Shown here: positions 25,015 through 33,376 of the stretch, piece by piece
How positions within the stretch are numbered: the stretch's first letter is position 1
Layout of the letters: each line of letters opens with the position of its first letter
NCBI RefSeq assembly: GCF_017086405.1
Contig: NZ_CP070973.1
Coordinates: forward strand, 4,310,739-4,374,738
Length of the DNA: 64,000 nucleotides
From: Mycobacterium gordonae
GTDB taxonomy: Bacteria > Actinomycetota > Actinomycetes > Mycobacteriales > Mycobacteriaceae
Direction of reading: 5' to 3'
Translations under genes and position numbers: made by a program
The notes under the pieces: model-generated
What the model saw: only the letters and a program-made list of their open reading frames with translations
What the model was told of the DNA's origin: nothing
Database searches by the model: none

Positions 25015-26574
25015 TCAGCAGGTTGCGCCGCTGGGTGGCGTGGTCCCGTTGATCAGGTACGACGTGATGTAGTCGTCGACGCAGTTGTCGCCCTGGAACA
25101 CCACCGTGTGCTGGGTTCCGTTGTAGGTGAGCAGTGAGCCCTTCAGCTCAGTGGCCAGGTCCACTCCCGCCTTATACGGCGTCGCCGGATCGTGGGTGGT
25201 CGACACGACGACGGTCGGCGCCAGTCCCGGCGCGGAGACGGTGTGCGGCCGACTGGTCGGTGGCACCGGCCAGAACGCGCAGGTTCCCAGCGGCGCGTCG
25301 CCGGTGAACTTGCCGTAGCTCATGAACGGCGCCAACTCGCGGGATCGGCGGTCCTCGTCGATGACCTTGGCGCGATCGGTGACCGGTGGCTGGTCGACGC
25401 AGTTGATCGCCACGCGGGCGTCGGTGGAGTTGTTGTAGTGCCCCTTGGAGTCGCGGCGCATGTACATGTCGGCCAGCGCGAGCATCGTGTCTCCGCGGTG
25501 CTCGTCGGCCAGTTCCTTGAGACCGTCGGTCAGGTGATTCCAGAGGTTCGGTGAGTACAGCGCCATGATGGTGCCGACAATGGCGTCGCTGTAACTCAGA
25601 CCGCGCGGATCCTTGGTTTTCGCCGGCCTACTCACGGCCAGATTGTCCGGGTCGACGAGCGGGTCGACCAGGTTGTGGTAGGCCTCAACGGCCTTGTTCG
25701 GATCGTCACCCAGCGGGCAGCTCGAATCCTTGGCGCAGTCAGCGGCATAGTCGTTGAACGCGTCCTGAAATCCCTTGGCCTGCCGCAAGTCAGCCTCGAT
25801 CGGGTCGGCGTTGGGGTCCACCGCACCGTCCAGGATCATCGACCGCACGTTCTGCGGGAAAGCCTCGGCGTAGGCCGAGCCGATGCGGGTTCCGTACGAG
25901 TACCCCAGGTAGGTCAGTTTCGCGTCACCCAGGGCCTTGCGGATGGCGTCGAGGTCCTTGGCAACGTTGACGGTTCCGACATTGGCCAGGAAATTCTTGC
26001 CCATCTTGTCCACGCAGCGCTGCACGAACTGCTTGGTCTCGTTTTCCATCCGGGCGACGCCGGCCTGGCTGTAGTCGACCTGGGGTTCGGCACGCAGGCG
26101 GTCGTTGTCGGCGTCGGAGTTGCACCAGATCGCCGGCCGGGAGCTCGAGACACCGCGCGGGTCGAACCCGACCAGGTCGAACCGCTCGTGCACCCGCTTA
26201 GGCAGGCTCTGGAATACGCCGAGGGCGGCCTCGATGCCGGACTCGCCGGGGCCCCCGGGATTGATGACCAGCGAGCCGATCTTCTCGCCGCTGGCCGGGA
26301 ACCTGATCAGCGCCAGCGACGCCACGTCACCGTCGGGATGGTCGTAGTCGACCGGCACGGCGAGCTTGCCGCACATGGCATGCCCGGGAATCTTTGCATT
26401 CGGATTCGAGCTACGGCACGGTGTCCACACCACCGGCTGACCCAGGCGCGGCTCGGCCATGTGCGCCTTGCCGGCGACGACGCGCACACAGCCCGCCAGG
26501 ACCAGCACCACGGCGGACAGCGCGGTCCAGATCAGCAACATGCGCGCGAACTTGTCGCGGCGAGTCAGGCACAT
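25015..26574 (-). CDS. caeA: Cell-envelope serine protease lipoprotein (CaeA/Hip1)
   Basis: 519 residues, almost colinear with M. tuberculosis Rv2224c. The N-terminal membrane segment ends in lipobox VLAGC (Cys29), predicting lipidation. Hydrolase motifs are NPGGPGESG, LGYSYGTRIG (Ser226), STTHDPATPYKAG (Asp) and GTQHTVVF (His). The M. tuberculosis enzyme cleaves GroEL2, alters innate immune responses and maintains the envelope. The same role is inferred here. Start ATG 26574 matches the RRDKxARMLLIW N-terminus of the known protein. Confidence 0.95.
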   Translation of the reverse strand: MCLTRRDKFARMLLIWTALSAVVLVLAGCVRVVAGKAHMAEPRLGQPVVWTPCRSSNPNAKIPGHAMCGKLAVPVDYDHPDGDVASLALIRFPASGEKIGSLVINPGGPGESGIEAALGVFQSLPKRVHERFDLVGFDPRGVSSSRPAIWCNSDADNDRLRAEPQVDYSQAGVARMENETKQFVQRCVDKMGKNFLANVGTVNVAKDLDAIRKALGDAKLTYLGYSYGTRIGSAYAEAFPQNVRSMILDGAVDPNADPIEADLRQAKGFQDAFNDYAADCAKDSSCPLGDDPNKAVEAYHNLVDPLVDPDNLAVSRPAKTKDPRGLSYSDAIVGTIMALYSPNLWNHLTDGLKELADEHRGDTMLALADMYMRRDSKGHYNNSTDARVAINCVDQPPVTDRAKVIDEDRRSRELAPFMSYGKFTGDAPLGTCAFWPVPPTSRPHTVSAPGLAPTVVVSTTHDPATPYKAGVDLATELKGSLLTYNGTQHTVVFQGDNCVDDYITSYLINGTTPPSGATC

Positions 26575-26699
26575 GGCACCATATGCTGCCAGAGCGGACC
26601 TCAGACGCAGGTTAGCGCCCGTTTACCGTGCCGCGATCCGCGTCACGGTAAGTGCGCTGCGGCTGCGGAGCCCACGTGGTGTCAGGGCCGCCCGTAGTG

Positions 26700-27520
26700 G
26701 CCGTTCCCTCCTGCTGAGACGACACTTTGACCGCGCTGGCCCGGCGCCGCCGCCCCAACCGAACAGCGCCCGGCTGGCGCCACCGGTGCCGCTGGCTCCA
26801 CCGGTACCTCCGGCGCCCGTCGGGTCCGTACCGAGACCGCCGGCTCCCCCTAAGCCGCCCAGCTATCCGCCGGCTCCCCCAGCGCCGCCGGCCCCGCCGA
26901 CACCACCGGCCGCACGACGCCGCCGGCACCACCACTGCCGAACAGCAGGGCGGATCCGCCGGAACCGCCGTTCGCGCCGACACCACCGGTCCCGCCCGCT
27001 CCACCGTTGCCGAACAGCCCTGCCACGCCCCCTGCCCCGCCCGCCTGACCGGCTGTCGCACCCGCTCCGCCAGTGCCGCCGTTACCCAGAGCAAGCCGCC
27101 TGCCCCACCAGCCTGCCCCGGTCCACAATTGGTGCCGTCGCCGATCAACGGACGACCGAGCAGCAGGTTGGTCGGCGCATCGATCGCCGCCAGAATGCCT
27201 TCCTCAAGCGTCTGCTGCGGCGACGTGGCGGCAGCCTCGGCGCCCGCGTAGGCCAGGCCCGCCGCATTGACCGCTTGGGCAAACCGTTGATGAAACAGCG
27301 TCGTCTGCAGACTGAGCGTCTGAAAGTCGGCACCCACCCGATCGAACAACGCCGCCATTGCAGCCGACACCTCGTCCTGGGCGGCCGCCGCAATCTGTGT
27401 CGTCGGCAGTGCGGCCACCGCGTTCGCCTGCCGTAACGCCGCCGCAAGGCGGTTCAGATCTACGGATGCTGCGCTCATCTCCCCCGGCACCACCGATACG
27501 AAGGACGCCGTCTGGAGCAT
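26700..27520 (-). pseudogene. Decayed PE_PGRS gene
   Basis: The PE domain is intact from ATG 27520 (ASFVSVVPGEMSAASVDLNR ... LLLGRPLIGDG). The Gly-rich part is then broken. A 1-nt deletion near 27086 shifts the frame after GGAGGLLW, and the repeat continues in another frame (GNGGTGGAGATAGQAGG). A second shift near 26909-26918 moves it to the third frame, where a TAG at 26863-26865 interrupts GGAGG/LGGLGGAGG. Only a truncated PE protein with a foreign tail could be made. It lies between caeA and the WS/DGAT gene, a position with no PE gene in M. tuberculosis. Confidence 0.85.
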
Positions 27521-27930
27521 CCCTTCATGAGGCTCAGCGCGACGGCCGACCATATTCTCAACCGGGTCGGGCGCTGCAGGCCCGGCGGTTCGGAATCTTC
27601 GTCCTACTCTCCTTTCGTTTCCAACCATTGCGACTGAACGAAATTTGTTCAGTCAGTGTCTGATCCAGGCCCAATTCCGCGATGACGAGAGCTCCGCCGC
27701 CGCCCCGGCTAGCACGGCCTCCTCGCCTCTTCGGACCGCCCCCCGAAGGCATGGAAACCTCTATCCCGCAACTCTTTTCACAGCCATGAGCCGAGACGAG
27801 GCCGACAGCGACCTTCCCGGCCGGCCACCGCTAACGGAGAGGCCTGCAAGGCGAAATTCGGGGACACCGCAATATCCACGACGCCCCACGTCGAACATCG
27901 CGCACACGTCAACAAATCTTCTAAAGGCGG
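27521..27930. other. Intergenic region between the PE_PGRS remnant and the WS/DGAT gene
   Basis: 410 bp with no supported gene on either strand. It lies upstream of the PE_PGRS remnant and downstream of the WS/DGAT stop. The only distinct element is the palindrome at 27634-27654. Confidence 0.6.
27634..27654. promoter_or_regulatory. Palindrome ACTGAAC-n7-GTTCAGT, candidate TetR-type operator
   Basis: Seven-bp perfect arms around gaaattt; symmetry extends through the centre except for one base pair. It lies 114 bp upstream of the PE_PGRS remnant start. The 21-bp size is typical of TetR-family sites. It is not a LexA box, which has GAAC and GTTC only 4 bp apart. Confidence 0.4.
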
Positions 27931-29322
27931 CTAACCGACGGTGGCCAGCATTTCCGCCATCACGACACCGAATTCGTCGGCCAACTCCCATAGATCCGGC
28001 ACCAGTTCCGGGCACCCGATGAGCCCGATACACAGCTTGCCGCTCAACGACATCACCGTGATGTTCAACCCCGAGCCGTGAAAGATCGGCCCCAACGGAT
28101 ACATGGCCTTGACTTCACTGCCCAACAGGTACAGCGGAATCTGCGGGCCCGGAACGTTGGAGACGACGAGATTGTGCACGGGCAGGGTCTCGGTCAGCCG
28201 GGTCATCGCATAGACACGCATCGCGGCGCCGAAGACCGCCGGCGCGGCGAACTGTGACCAGTCTTGCAGCAGCGTCGCACCGATGGCCGAACTATGTTGC
28301 TTGGCAACAGAATTGGCTTCCGCAATTGCCTTCAGCCGGTGCAGCGGGTCGGCGATCTCGGTGTGCAGGCTGGCAAACATCGCCGAAACCTGATTGCGCC
28401 CTTCACGGGGGGACTTGCCGTGTACGGACACCGGTACCGACGCCACCAGCGACGTCTCCGGCAACACATTGCGATCGGCCAGATATTGCCGCAGCACCCC
28501 GGACACCAACGCCATCACCACATCGTTGACCTTGATGCCGAGGTGGTCCTTGACGTTCTTGACGTCGTCGAGATTCAGCTCGGCGTAAGCGATGTTGCGA
28601 CGCCCGCTGATGGTGGCGTTGAAGACCGTGCGTGGCGCGGCGAACGGGCGGGCCATAGTCAGCCCGTCGCGCGCCCGCTGCAGCGTGTCGAGCACCGAGT
28701 TCACCGTGTCGGGAACCACGTTGGCCAACTGCAGCGGCCTGCTGGCGAACCGGAGCAATCCCCCGACCGCGATCTGCCACCCGCTGGCATCGCCGACCCC
28801 GCGCACCGGTTCGGGAGCCGGGGCATCGGCCTCGGTGGTGCACAACTGCGACAACAGGCTGGCACCGGTGACCCCGTCCACGCCGGCGTGGTGGACCTTG
28901 ATCATCACCGCCAGGCATCCGGCCCGGTGGCAGTCGGTGCCTGCAACCCCTTCGATGACCCACATCTCCCACAGCGGCCGCCGGCGGTCCAGCGGCAAGG
29001 ACGCGATGTGCCCGCAGATCTCCGAGAGTTCGGCGCGCCCACCCGGCGGCGGCAACCCGATGCGGTGCACGTGGCGGTCGATGCTGAAGTTCTTGTCGTC
29101 CACCCAGACCGGGTGGTCGAGGTTCAGTGGGCTGTCAGCAAGCTTCTCCCGAAACTCCGGCATCGCGGCCAACCGCTGCGACAGGGCGTCGCGCAGCCGG
29201 TCAAAGGTGTAGCCACCAGGCATCGTGGACGTGTCCAGCTCCATGATCGAGCAAACATGCATCGGCTGGGAATCGGTCTCCAGGTACAGGAAGCTGGCGT
29301 CGAGGCCACTGAGCCGCTGCAT
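27931..29322 (-). CDS. Wax ester synthase / diacylglycerol acyltransferase (WS/DGAT)
   Basis: 463 residues from ATG 29322, the usual MQRLSGLDASFLYLET start of mycobacterial Tgs-type enzymes. The catalytic motif HHAGVDG (residues 144-150) is intact, followed by the PLWEMW and NDVVMALVSG motifs and the C-terminal VVSNVPGP. These enzymes esterify diacylglycerol or long-chain alcohols with acyl-CoA to store triacylglycerol or wax. The gene is divergent from panB, with about 134 bp between the starts. It is not at this place in M. tuberculosis, so it is an addition to the caeA-panB interval. Confidence 0.92.
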   Translation of the reverse strand: MQRLSGLDASFLYLETDSQPMHVCSIMELDTSTMPGGYTFDRLRDALSQRLAAMPEFREKLADSPLNLDHPVWVDDKNFSIDRHVHRIGLPPPGGRAELSEICGHIASLPLDRRRPLWEMWVIEGVAGTDCHRAGCLAVMIKVHHAGVDGVTGASLLSQLCTTEADAPAPEPVRGVGDASGWQIAVGGLLRFASRPLQLANVVPDTVNSVLDTLQRARDGLTMARPFAAPRTVFNATISGRRNIAYAELNLDDVKNVKDHLGIKVNDVVMALVSGVLRQYLADRNVLPETSLVASVPVSVHGKSPREGRNQVSAMFASLHTEIADPLHRLKAIAEANSVAKQHSSAIGATLLQDWSQFAAPAVFGAAMRVYAMTRLTETLPVHNLVVSNVPGPQIPLYLLGSEVKAMYPLGPIFHGSGLNITVMSLSGKLCIGLIGCPELVPDLWELADEFGVVMAEMLATVG

Positions 29323-29456
29323 CCGGAGATGGTATGTCCGTGGCGCACCACACGGTGCATCCGAGTGGACAAGATGGCAGACTGGATAAGTCAGACGAAC
29401 CCGGGGACCCCGCTGCGGGCCACGAGGATCGACCCGACCATCACCAAGGGACAATG

Positions 29457-30299
29457 ATGTCTGAGAACGTCTATGGTTCGAGCCCTGCCGCCGGATCGGC
29501 GCCGCGGCCCAAAATCCGCACCCATCACCTACAGAAGTGGAAGGCCGAAGGCCACAAGTGGGGCATGCTGACGGCCTACGACTATTCGACCGCGCGCGTG
29601 TTCGACGAGGCAGGCATTCCGGTGCTGCTGGTCGGCGACTCGGCGGCCAACGTCGTCTACGGCTACGACACCACGGTGCCGATCTCGATCGATGAGCTGA
29701 TCCCGCTGGTCCGCGGCGTGGTCCGGGGCGCCCCGCACGCGCTGGTGGTCGCCGACCTGCCGTTCGGCAGCTACGAGGCGGGGCCCGCGGCGGCGTTGGC
29801 TTCCGCCACTCGGTTCATGAAGGAAGGCGGCGCCCACGCCGTCAAGCTGGAAGGCGGCGAGCGGGTCGCGGACCAGATCGCTTGCCTGAGCACGGCCGGC
29901 ATCCCGGTCATGGCTCACATCGGCTTCACCCCGCAGAGCGTCAACACCCTCGGGGGCTTCAAGGTTCAGGGTCGTGGCGACGCCGCCGAACAGACCATCG
30001 CCGACGCCATCGCCGTCGCCGAAGCCGGCGCGTTCTCCGTGGTGATGGAGATGGTGCCGGCCGAATTGGCTACCCAGATCACCGGCAAGCTCACCATCCC
30101 GACGATCGGGATCGGCGCCGGGCCGAGCTGTGACGGCCAGGTTCTGGTGTGGCAGGACATGGCGGGGATGAGTGGCGGCAAGTCCGCCCGCTTCGTCAAG
30201 CGGTTCGCCGATGTGGGCGCCGAATTAGGCCGTGCGGCAAGGCAATACGCCGATGAAGTGGCGACCGGGGCGTTTCCGGCCGAAGAGCACTGCTTTTAG
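29457..30299 (+). CDS. panB: 3-methyl-2-oxobutanoate hydroxymethyltransferase
   Basis: 280 residues. PanB adds a hydroxymethyl group from methylene-THF to 2-oxoisovalerate, the first step of pantothenate (CoA) synthesis. Conserved motifs are MLTAYDYSTARVFDEAG, VGDSAANVVYGYDTT (metal Asp), VADLPFGSYE, AHAVKLEGG, AHIGFTPQSVN and EMVPAELA. ATG 29457 is chosen over the adjacent ATG 29454 because it gives the MSE start of M. tuberculosis PanB; AAGGGA lies 5 nt upstream. Convergent with the hemophore-like gene across the 55-bp repeats. Confidence 0.96.
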   Translation: MSENVYGSSPAAGSAPRPKIRTHHLQKWKAEGHKWGMLTAYDYSTARVFDEAGIPVLLVGDSAANVVYGYDTTVPISIDELIPLVRGVVRGAPHALVVADLPFGSYEAGPAAALASATRFMKEGGAHAVKLEGGERVADQIACLSTAGIPVMAHIGFTPQSVNTLGGFKVQGRGDAAEQTIADAIAVAEAGAFSVVMEMVPAELATQITGKLTIPTIGIGAGPSCDGQVLVWQDMAGMSGGKSARFVKRFADVGAELGRAARQYADEVATGAFPAEEHCF

Positions 30300-30474
30300 C
30301 GGCGATCGCCAGCCCGGCGCAGCCGGGCGCAGCGGGTCGCCGCCATCGATCCAGCGGCGATCGCCAGCCCGGCGCAGCCGGGCGCAGCGGGTCGCCGCCA
30401 TCGATCCAGCGGCGATCGCCAGCCCGGCGCAGCCGGGCGCAGCGGGTCGCCGCCATCGATCCAGCGGCGATCGG
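30300..30474. repeat. 55-bp tandem repeat, about 3.2 copies, between panB and the hemophore-like gene
   Basis: Units start at 30300, 30355 and 30410 with a partial fourth at 30465, and the three full copies look identical. Each contains the perfect palindrome GGCGATCGCC and a GCCCGG-cgcag-CCGGGC hairpin. The repeat starts one base after the panB stop and ends 3 bp before the stop of the convergent gene, so it could act as a shared bidirectional terminator. Copy number is likely variable between strains. Confidence 0.88.
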
Positions 30475-30476
30475 GC

Positions 30477-30836
30477 CTAGGACGTCGGCGCCGGCGCCCC
30501 GCAGCGAGCCCTGAAGTCCGTCACCGGCTGGCGAATTCCCTGCAGATCGGCGTGCGTCTGCGGATTGGCGTCCATGTACTGCTGCAGCCGGTCGCGCATC
30601 TCTTCCCGGGAAAGCCCCTTCAGGCTGGTGAAGAAGTCGTTGACGTCGGGGTGGGCGAAGAGGTAAGCGGAAGTAGCCGCGGCCACGCCCGCCGACACCC
30701 CGGCCAGGTCGGCCGCCGTACAGTTGGGCGGCGCCGGGTCGGGGTCCGCCCAGGCAGATCCGGAGGCGCCGAAAAGCATTGCGCCACTTGCCGCGCCGAT
30801 AGCGATCGCGCCGGCGATCACGCGGGAATTCCACAT
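30477..30836 (-). CDS. Secreted hemophore-related protein
   Basis: 119 residues from ATG 30836, with AAGGAGCT upstream on the - strand. A signal peptide (IAGAIAIGAASGAMLFGASGSAWA) ends in AWA-DP, a good signal peptidase I site. The mature helical domain has Cys in PPNCTAADLAGV and RARCGAP, likely one disulfide, plus ATSAYLFAHPDVNDFFTSLKG and MRDRLQQYMDANPQ. This layout matches the mycobacterial haem-binding family that includes Rv0203. Role in haem uptake is inferred from the family; haem ligands cannot be assigned. Inserted between panB and the CYTH-CHAD gene. Confidence 0.8.
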   Translation of the reverse strand: MWNSRVIAGAIAIGAASGAMLFGASGSAWADPDPAPPNCTAADLAGVSAGVAAATSAYLFAHPDVNDFFTSLKGLSREEMRDRLQQYMDANPQTHADLQGIRQPVTDFRARCGAPAPTS

Positions 30837-31051
30837 GGACAGCTCCTTCACAATCCCGACCACAATCCCGACCGGTGTCCCGAGAACAAGCACAGCATCG
30901 CTCACGATATGTGGTGCGGCCGGCCCGTCGACAAGATCATGCCGTAGGCAGCACCGTAACCCCGGTGTGGCACGCTATGAGAACCCCTCGATCCCTGATC
31001 GACGCCTGCGGACCACCCTGATCTGCAGCGACGCGTTCTCACGGAGAAGAC

Positions 31052-32593
31052 ATGCCTGCTAAAGCGCCAAAGACGGCGCGACATCTGGAGGTCGAGCGCA
31101 AGTTCGATGTGGTCGAGTCGACGGTGTCACCCTCGTTCGAGGGCATCGCCGCCGTGGCCCGGGTCGACACCTTTCCCATTCAGGAGCTGGACGCGGTGTA
31201 CTTCGACACCCCGGCCCAGGACCTGGCGCGTAATCGGATCACCCTGCGGCGCCGCACCGGCGGACAGGACTCCGGCTGGCACCTGAAACTGCCTGCCGGG
31301 GCTGACACCCGCACCGAGGTTCACGCGCCGATCGACGCCTCCGACGACGCCGAAACGGTGCCGACCGCGTTGCTGGACGTGGTACTCGCGATCGTCCGGG
31401 ACCGCCCTGTCGAGCCGGTCGCGCGCATCACCACCCGGCGCGAAGCCCAGGTCCTCTACGACGCCGCGGGCACCGCGCTCGCCGAGTTCGCCAATGACCA
31501 CGTCACCGCATGGGCGGCGTCCAACGGCTCTGACGCCGGGCCTGCCGAGCAGCGCTGGCGCGAGTGGGAACTCGAGGTCCTGGGTACCGACTCCGACACC
31601 AAGCGCGCCGCCGGCCATGAACTGCTGAACCGGCTGAGCAACCGGCTGCTGGACGCCGGCGCCTCCCCAGCCGGACACGGCTCAAAGCTCAGCCGCGTGC
31701 TGGAGGCGGCCGACCCGGCCCAACAGACCGCGGCCACCCCGCCCCCGACGGACCCGGTACATCGCGCGGTGGCACAGCAGGTCGAGGAGTTGCTGGTGTG
31801 GGACCGTGCCGTGCGCGCCGACGCGCACGACTCCGTACACCAGATGCGAGTCACCATCCGCAAGATGCGCAGCCTGCTCAAGGACTCCCAGGATTCCTTC
31901 GGATTGGCCGCCGGCGCATGGGTTCTCGACGAATTGCGCGAGCTCGCTGGGATCCTGGGCGTGGCGCGTGACGCCGAAGTCCTGGCCGAGCGCTACGAGC
32001 GCGAGTTGGGTCGGCTGGACCCGGAGTTGGTGCGCGGGCCGGTGACCGAGCGTCTCGTCAGCGGAGCCCGGCGCCGATATCAGCTCGGGCATCGACGCTC
32101 GCTGGCCGCTATGCGGTCCAAGCGGTACTTCCGCCTGCTCGACGCCCTCGAGTCGATGGTCACCGCGCCGTCGGTCACCGCGTTTGGCGAGAAGCCACGA
32201 CCGGTCACCATCGATGCCGCGTACAAGCGCGTCAGCAAAGCCGTCAAGGCTGCCAAGGCGGCCGAAGCCGCGCACGCCGACGACGCGGACGAGACGCTGC
32301 ACGTAATCCGCAAACGCGCCAAGCGGCTGCGTTACACGGCCGCGGCCACCGGGGCCGACCGGGTGGCCCAGCAGGCCAAGGCCATCCAGACGTTGCTCGG
32401 TGACCATCAGGACAGCGTGGTCAGCCGCGAACACCTGCTGGCCCAGGCCCACGCGGCGCACCTGGCGGGGGAAGACACCTTCACCTACGGCCTGCTCTAC
32501 CAGCAGGAGAGCGAGATCGCCGAGGGCAGTCGCAAACAACTCGATTCGGCGCTGCGCGAGCTCGACAAGGCGGTACACAAGAGTCGGCGCTGA
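31052..32593 (+). CDS. CYTH and CHAD domain protein (Rv2226-like)
   Basis: 513 residues. The N-terminal CYTH domain (about 10-210) carries the EVERKF signature (13-18) of triphosphate tunnel enzymes, with alternating charged strands (ITLRRR, WHLKLPAG, TRTEVHAP, ELEVLG). The C-terminal CHAD domain (about 230-510) is helical and basic, with conserved His in DSVHQMRVTIRKMRS and LHVIRKRAKRLRYTA, typical of polyphosphate-binding CHAD. Together they suggest a protein acting on or bound to inorganic polyphosphate or triphosphate. Same position as Rv2226 in M. tuberculosis. Confidence 0.9.
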   Translation: MPAKAPKTARHLEVERKFDVVESTVSPSFEGIAAVARVDTFPIQELDAVYFDTPAQDLARNRITLRRRTGGQDSGWHLKLPAGADTRTEVHAPIDASDDAETVPTALLDVVLAIVRDRPVEPVARITTRREAQVLYDAAGTALAEFANDHVTAWAASNGSDAGPAEQRWREWELEVLGTDSDTKRAAGHELLNRLSNRLLDAGASPAGHGSKLSRVLEAADPAQQTAATPPPTDPVHRAVAQQVEELLVWDRAVRADAHDSVHQMRVTIRKMRSLLKDSQDSFGLAAGAWVLDELRELAGILGVARDAEVLAERYERELGRLDPELVRGPVTERLVSGARRRYQLGHRRSLAAMRSKRYFRLLDALESMVTAPSVTAFGEKPRPVTIDAAYKRVSKAVKAAKAAEAAHADDADETLHVIRKRAKRLRYTAAATGADRVAQQAKAIQTLLGDHQDSVVSREHLLAQAHAAHLAGEDTFTYGLLYQQESEIAEGSRKQLDSALRELDKAVHKSRR

Positions 32594-32932
32594 AGTAGGC
32601 GAGCCTGCTGGCACCAGACGGACCACGATTCCGACCTCGTGGTCGGCACGAGCGGCGTGGCTGCTCTGGAGTTGAGCAACCCTGGCCCACAAGACCGCAA
32701 TTGACCAGCCCTGCTGGCGCCGGCCTTGATTCGGCACTTGCCGACAGGTCCGTGCGAGCGGGTTGCGGACTTGTTTCCTTCCAGCTCGTTCCTTCCGGCG
32801 GGCGGTTCATGGCCATCCCGTGTCAAACTTCCTCAAGAGGTGTTGACTGACTATCAGTTCTAGAGTGAACATGTCATCACTTGAGCAATTGCGTCAGCCA
32901 GTTGTAGTTGCGCCACCCCAAAGGAGCTCAGG
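32594..32932 (+). other. Intergenic region before the MFS remnant
   Basis: 339 bp with no supported gene. Near its end lie a TTGACT hexamer at 32843-32848, a short dyad at 32846-32858 and a good ribosome site (AAAGGAG) before ATG 32933, so the promoter of the truncated transporter gene appears retained. Confidence 0.5.
32846..32858. promoter_or_regulatory. Short dyad ACTGA-n3-TCAGT overlapping a TTGACT hexamer
   Basis: Five-bp arms overlapping a possible -35 element, 75-87 bp upstream of the MFS fragment. It could be the operator of a lost or distant regulator. No convincing -10 at standard spacing was found. Confidence 0.3.
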
Positions 32933-33376
32933 ATGCGTACCGATCCCCGCGGTGTCGTGCTCGCCTGCTGCGGCGCGTTAGTGGTGGTTATGTCCGCGGT
33001 CGCCGGTGTCAGCGTCGCACTGCCTGACATCGCCGTAGACCGTGGCGCAAGTGCGACCGACCTCACCTGGATCGCCGACGCCTACACCGTCGCGTTGGCG
33101 GCGCTAGTGCTACCGGCCGGCGCCATCGGGGGGGACTTCGGCCGCCGACGGACACTGATAGGCGGCACGTTGGTGTTTGGGCTAGCCAATGCCGTCGCCG
33201 CAGCAGCGGGATCACCGTCCGCCATCATCATCGCGCGGGTCGTCATGGACATCGGAGCGGCGTTCATCATGCCCAGCACGTTGTCGACCATCACGGGCGT
33301 GGTTCACCCCGACCACAAAGGACGCGCCGTCGGAATCTGGACCGGTTTTGCCAGTGAGTTCAGCGGAGTAATGTGA
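32933..33376 (+). pseudogene. Truncated MFS drug-efflux transporter (first four helices)
   Basis: 147 residues. It matches the N-terminus of 14-helix EmrB/QacA-type proton antiporters: helix 1 with SVALPDIAVDRG, then LTWIADAYTVALAALVLPAG, motif A as GGDFGRRRT, and motif C-like segment to GRAVGIWTGFAS. Homology ends there, where a full protein would continue for another 300 or more residues. The last codons (EFSGVM) lead to a TGA that overlaps the ATG of the following PE_PGRS gene. The start and ribosome site are intact, so it may still be transcribed, but it cannot work as a transporter. Confidence 0.8.

Noticed and set aside
27634..27654. LexA (SOS) box
   Set aside because: The GAAC and GTTC halves are 7 bp apart; mycobacterial LexA needs 4.
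21733..30474. Tandem repeats at 21.7 and 30.3 kb as CRISPR arrays
   Set aside because: Units are contiguous and identical with no variable spacers and no cas genes.
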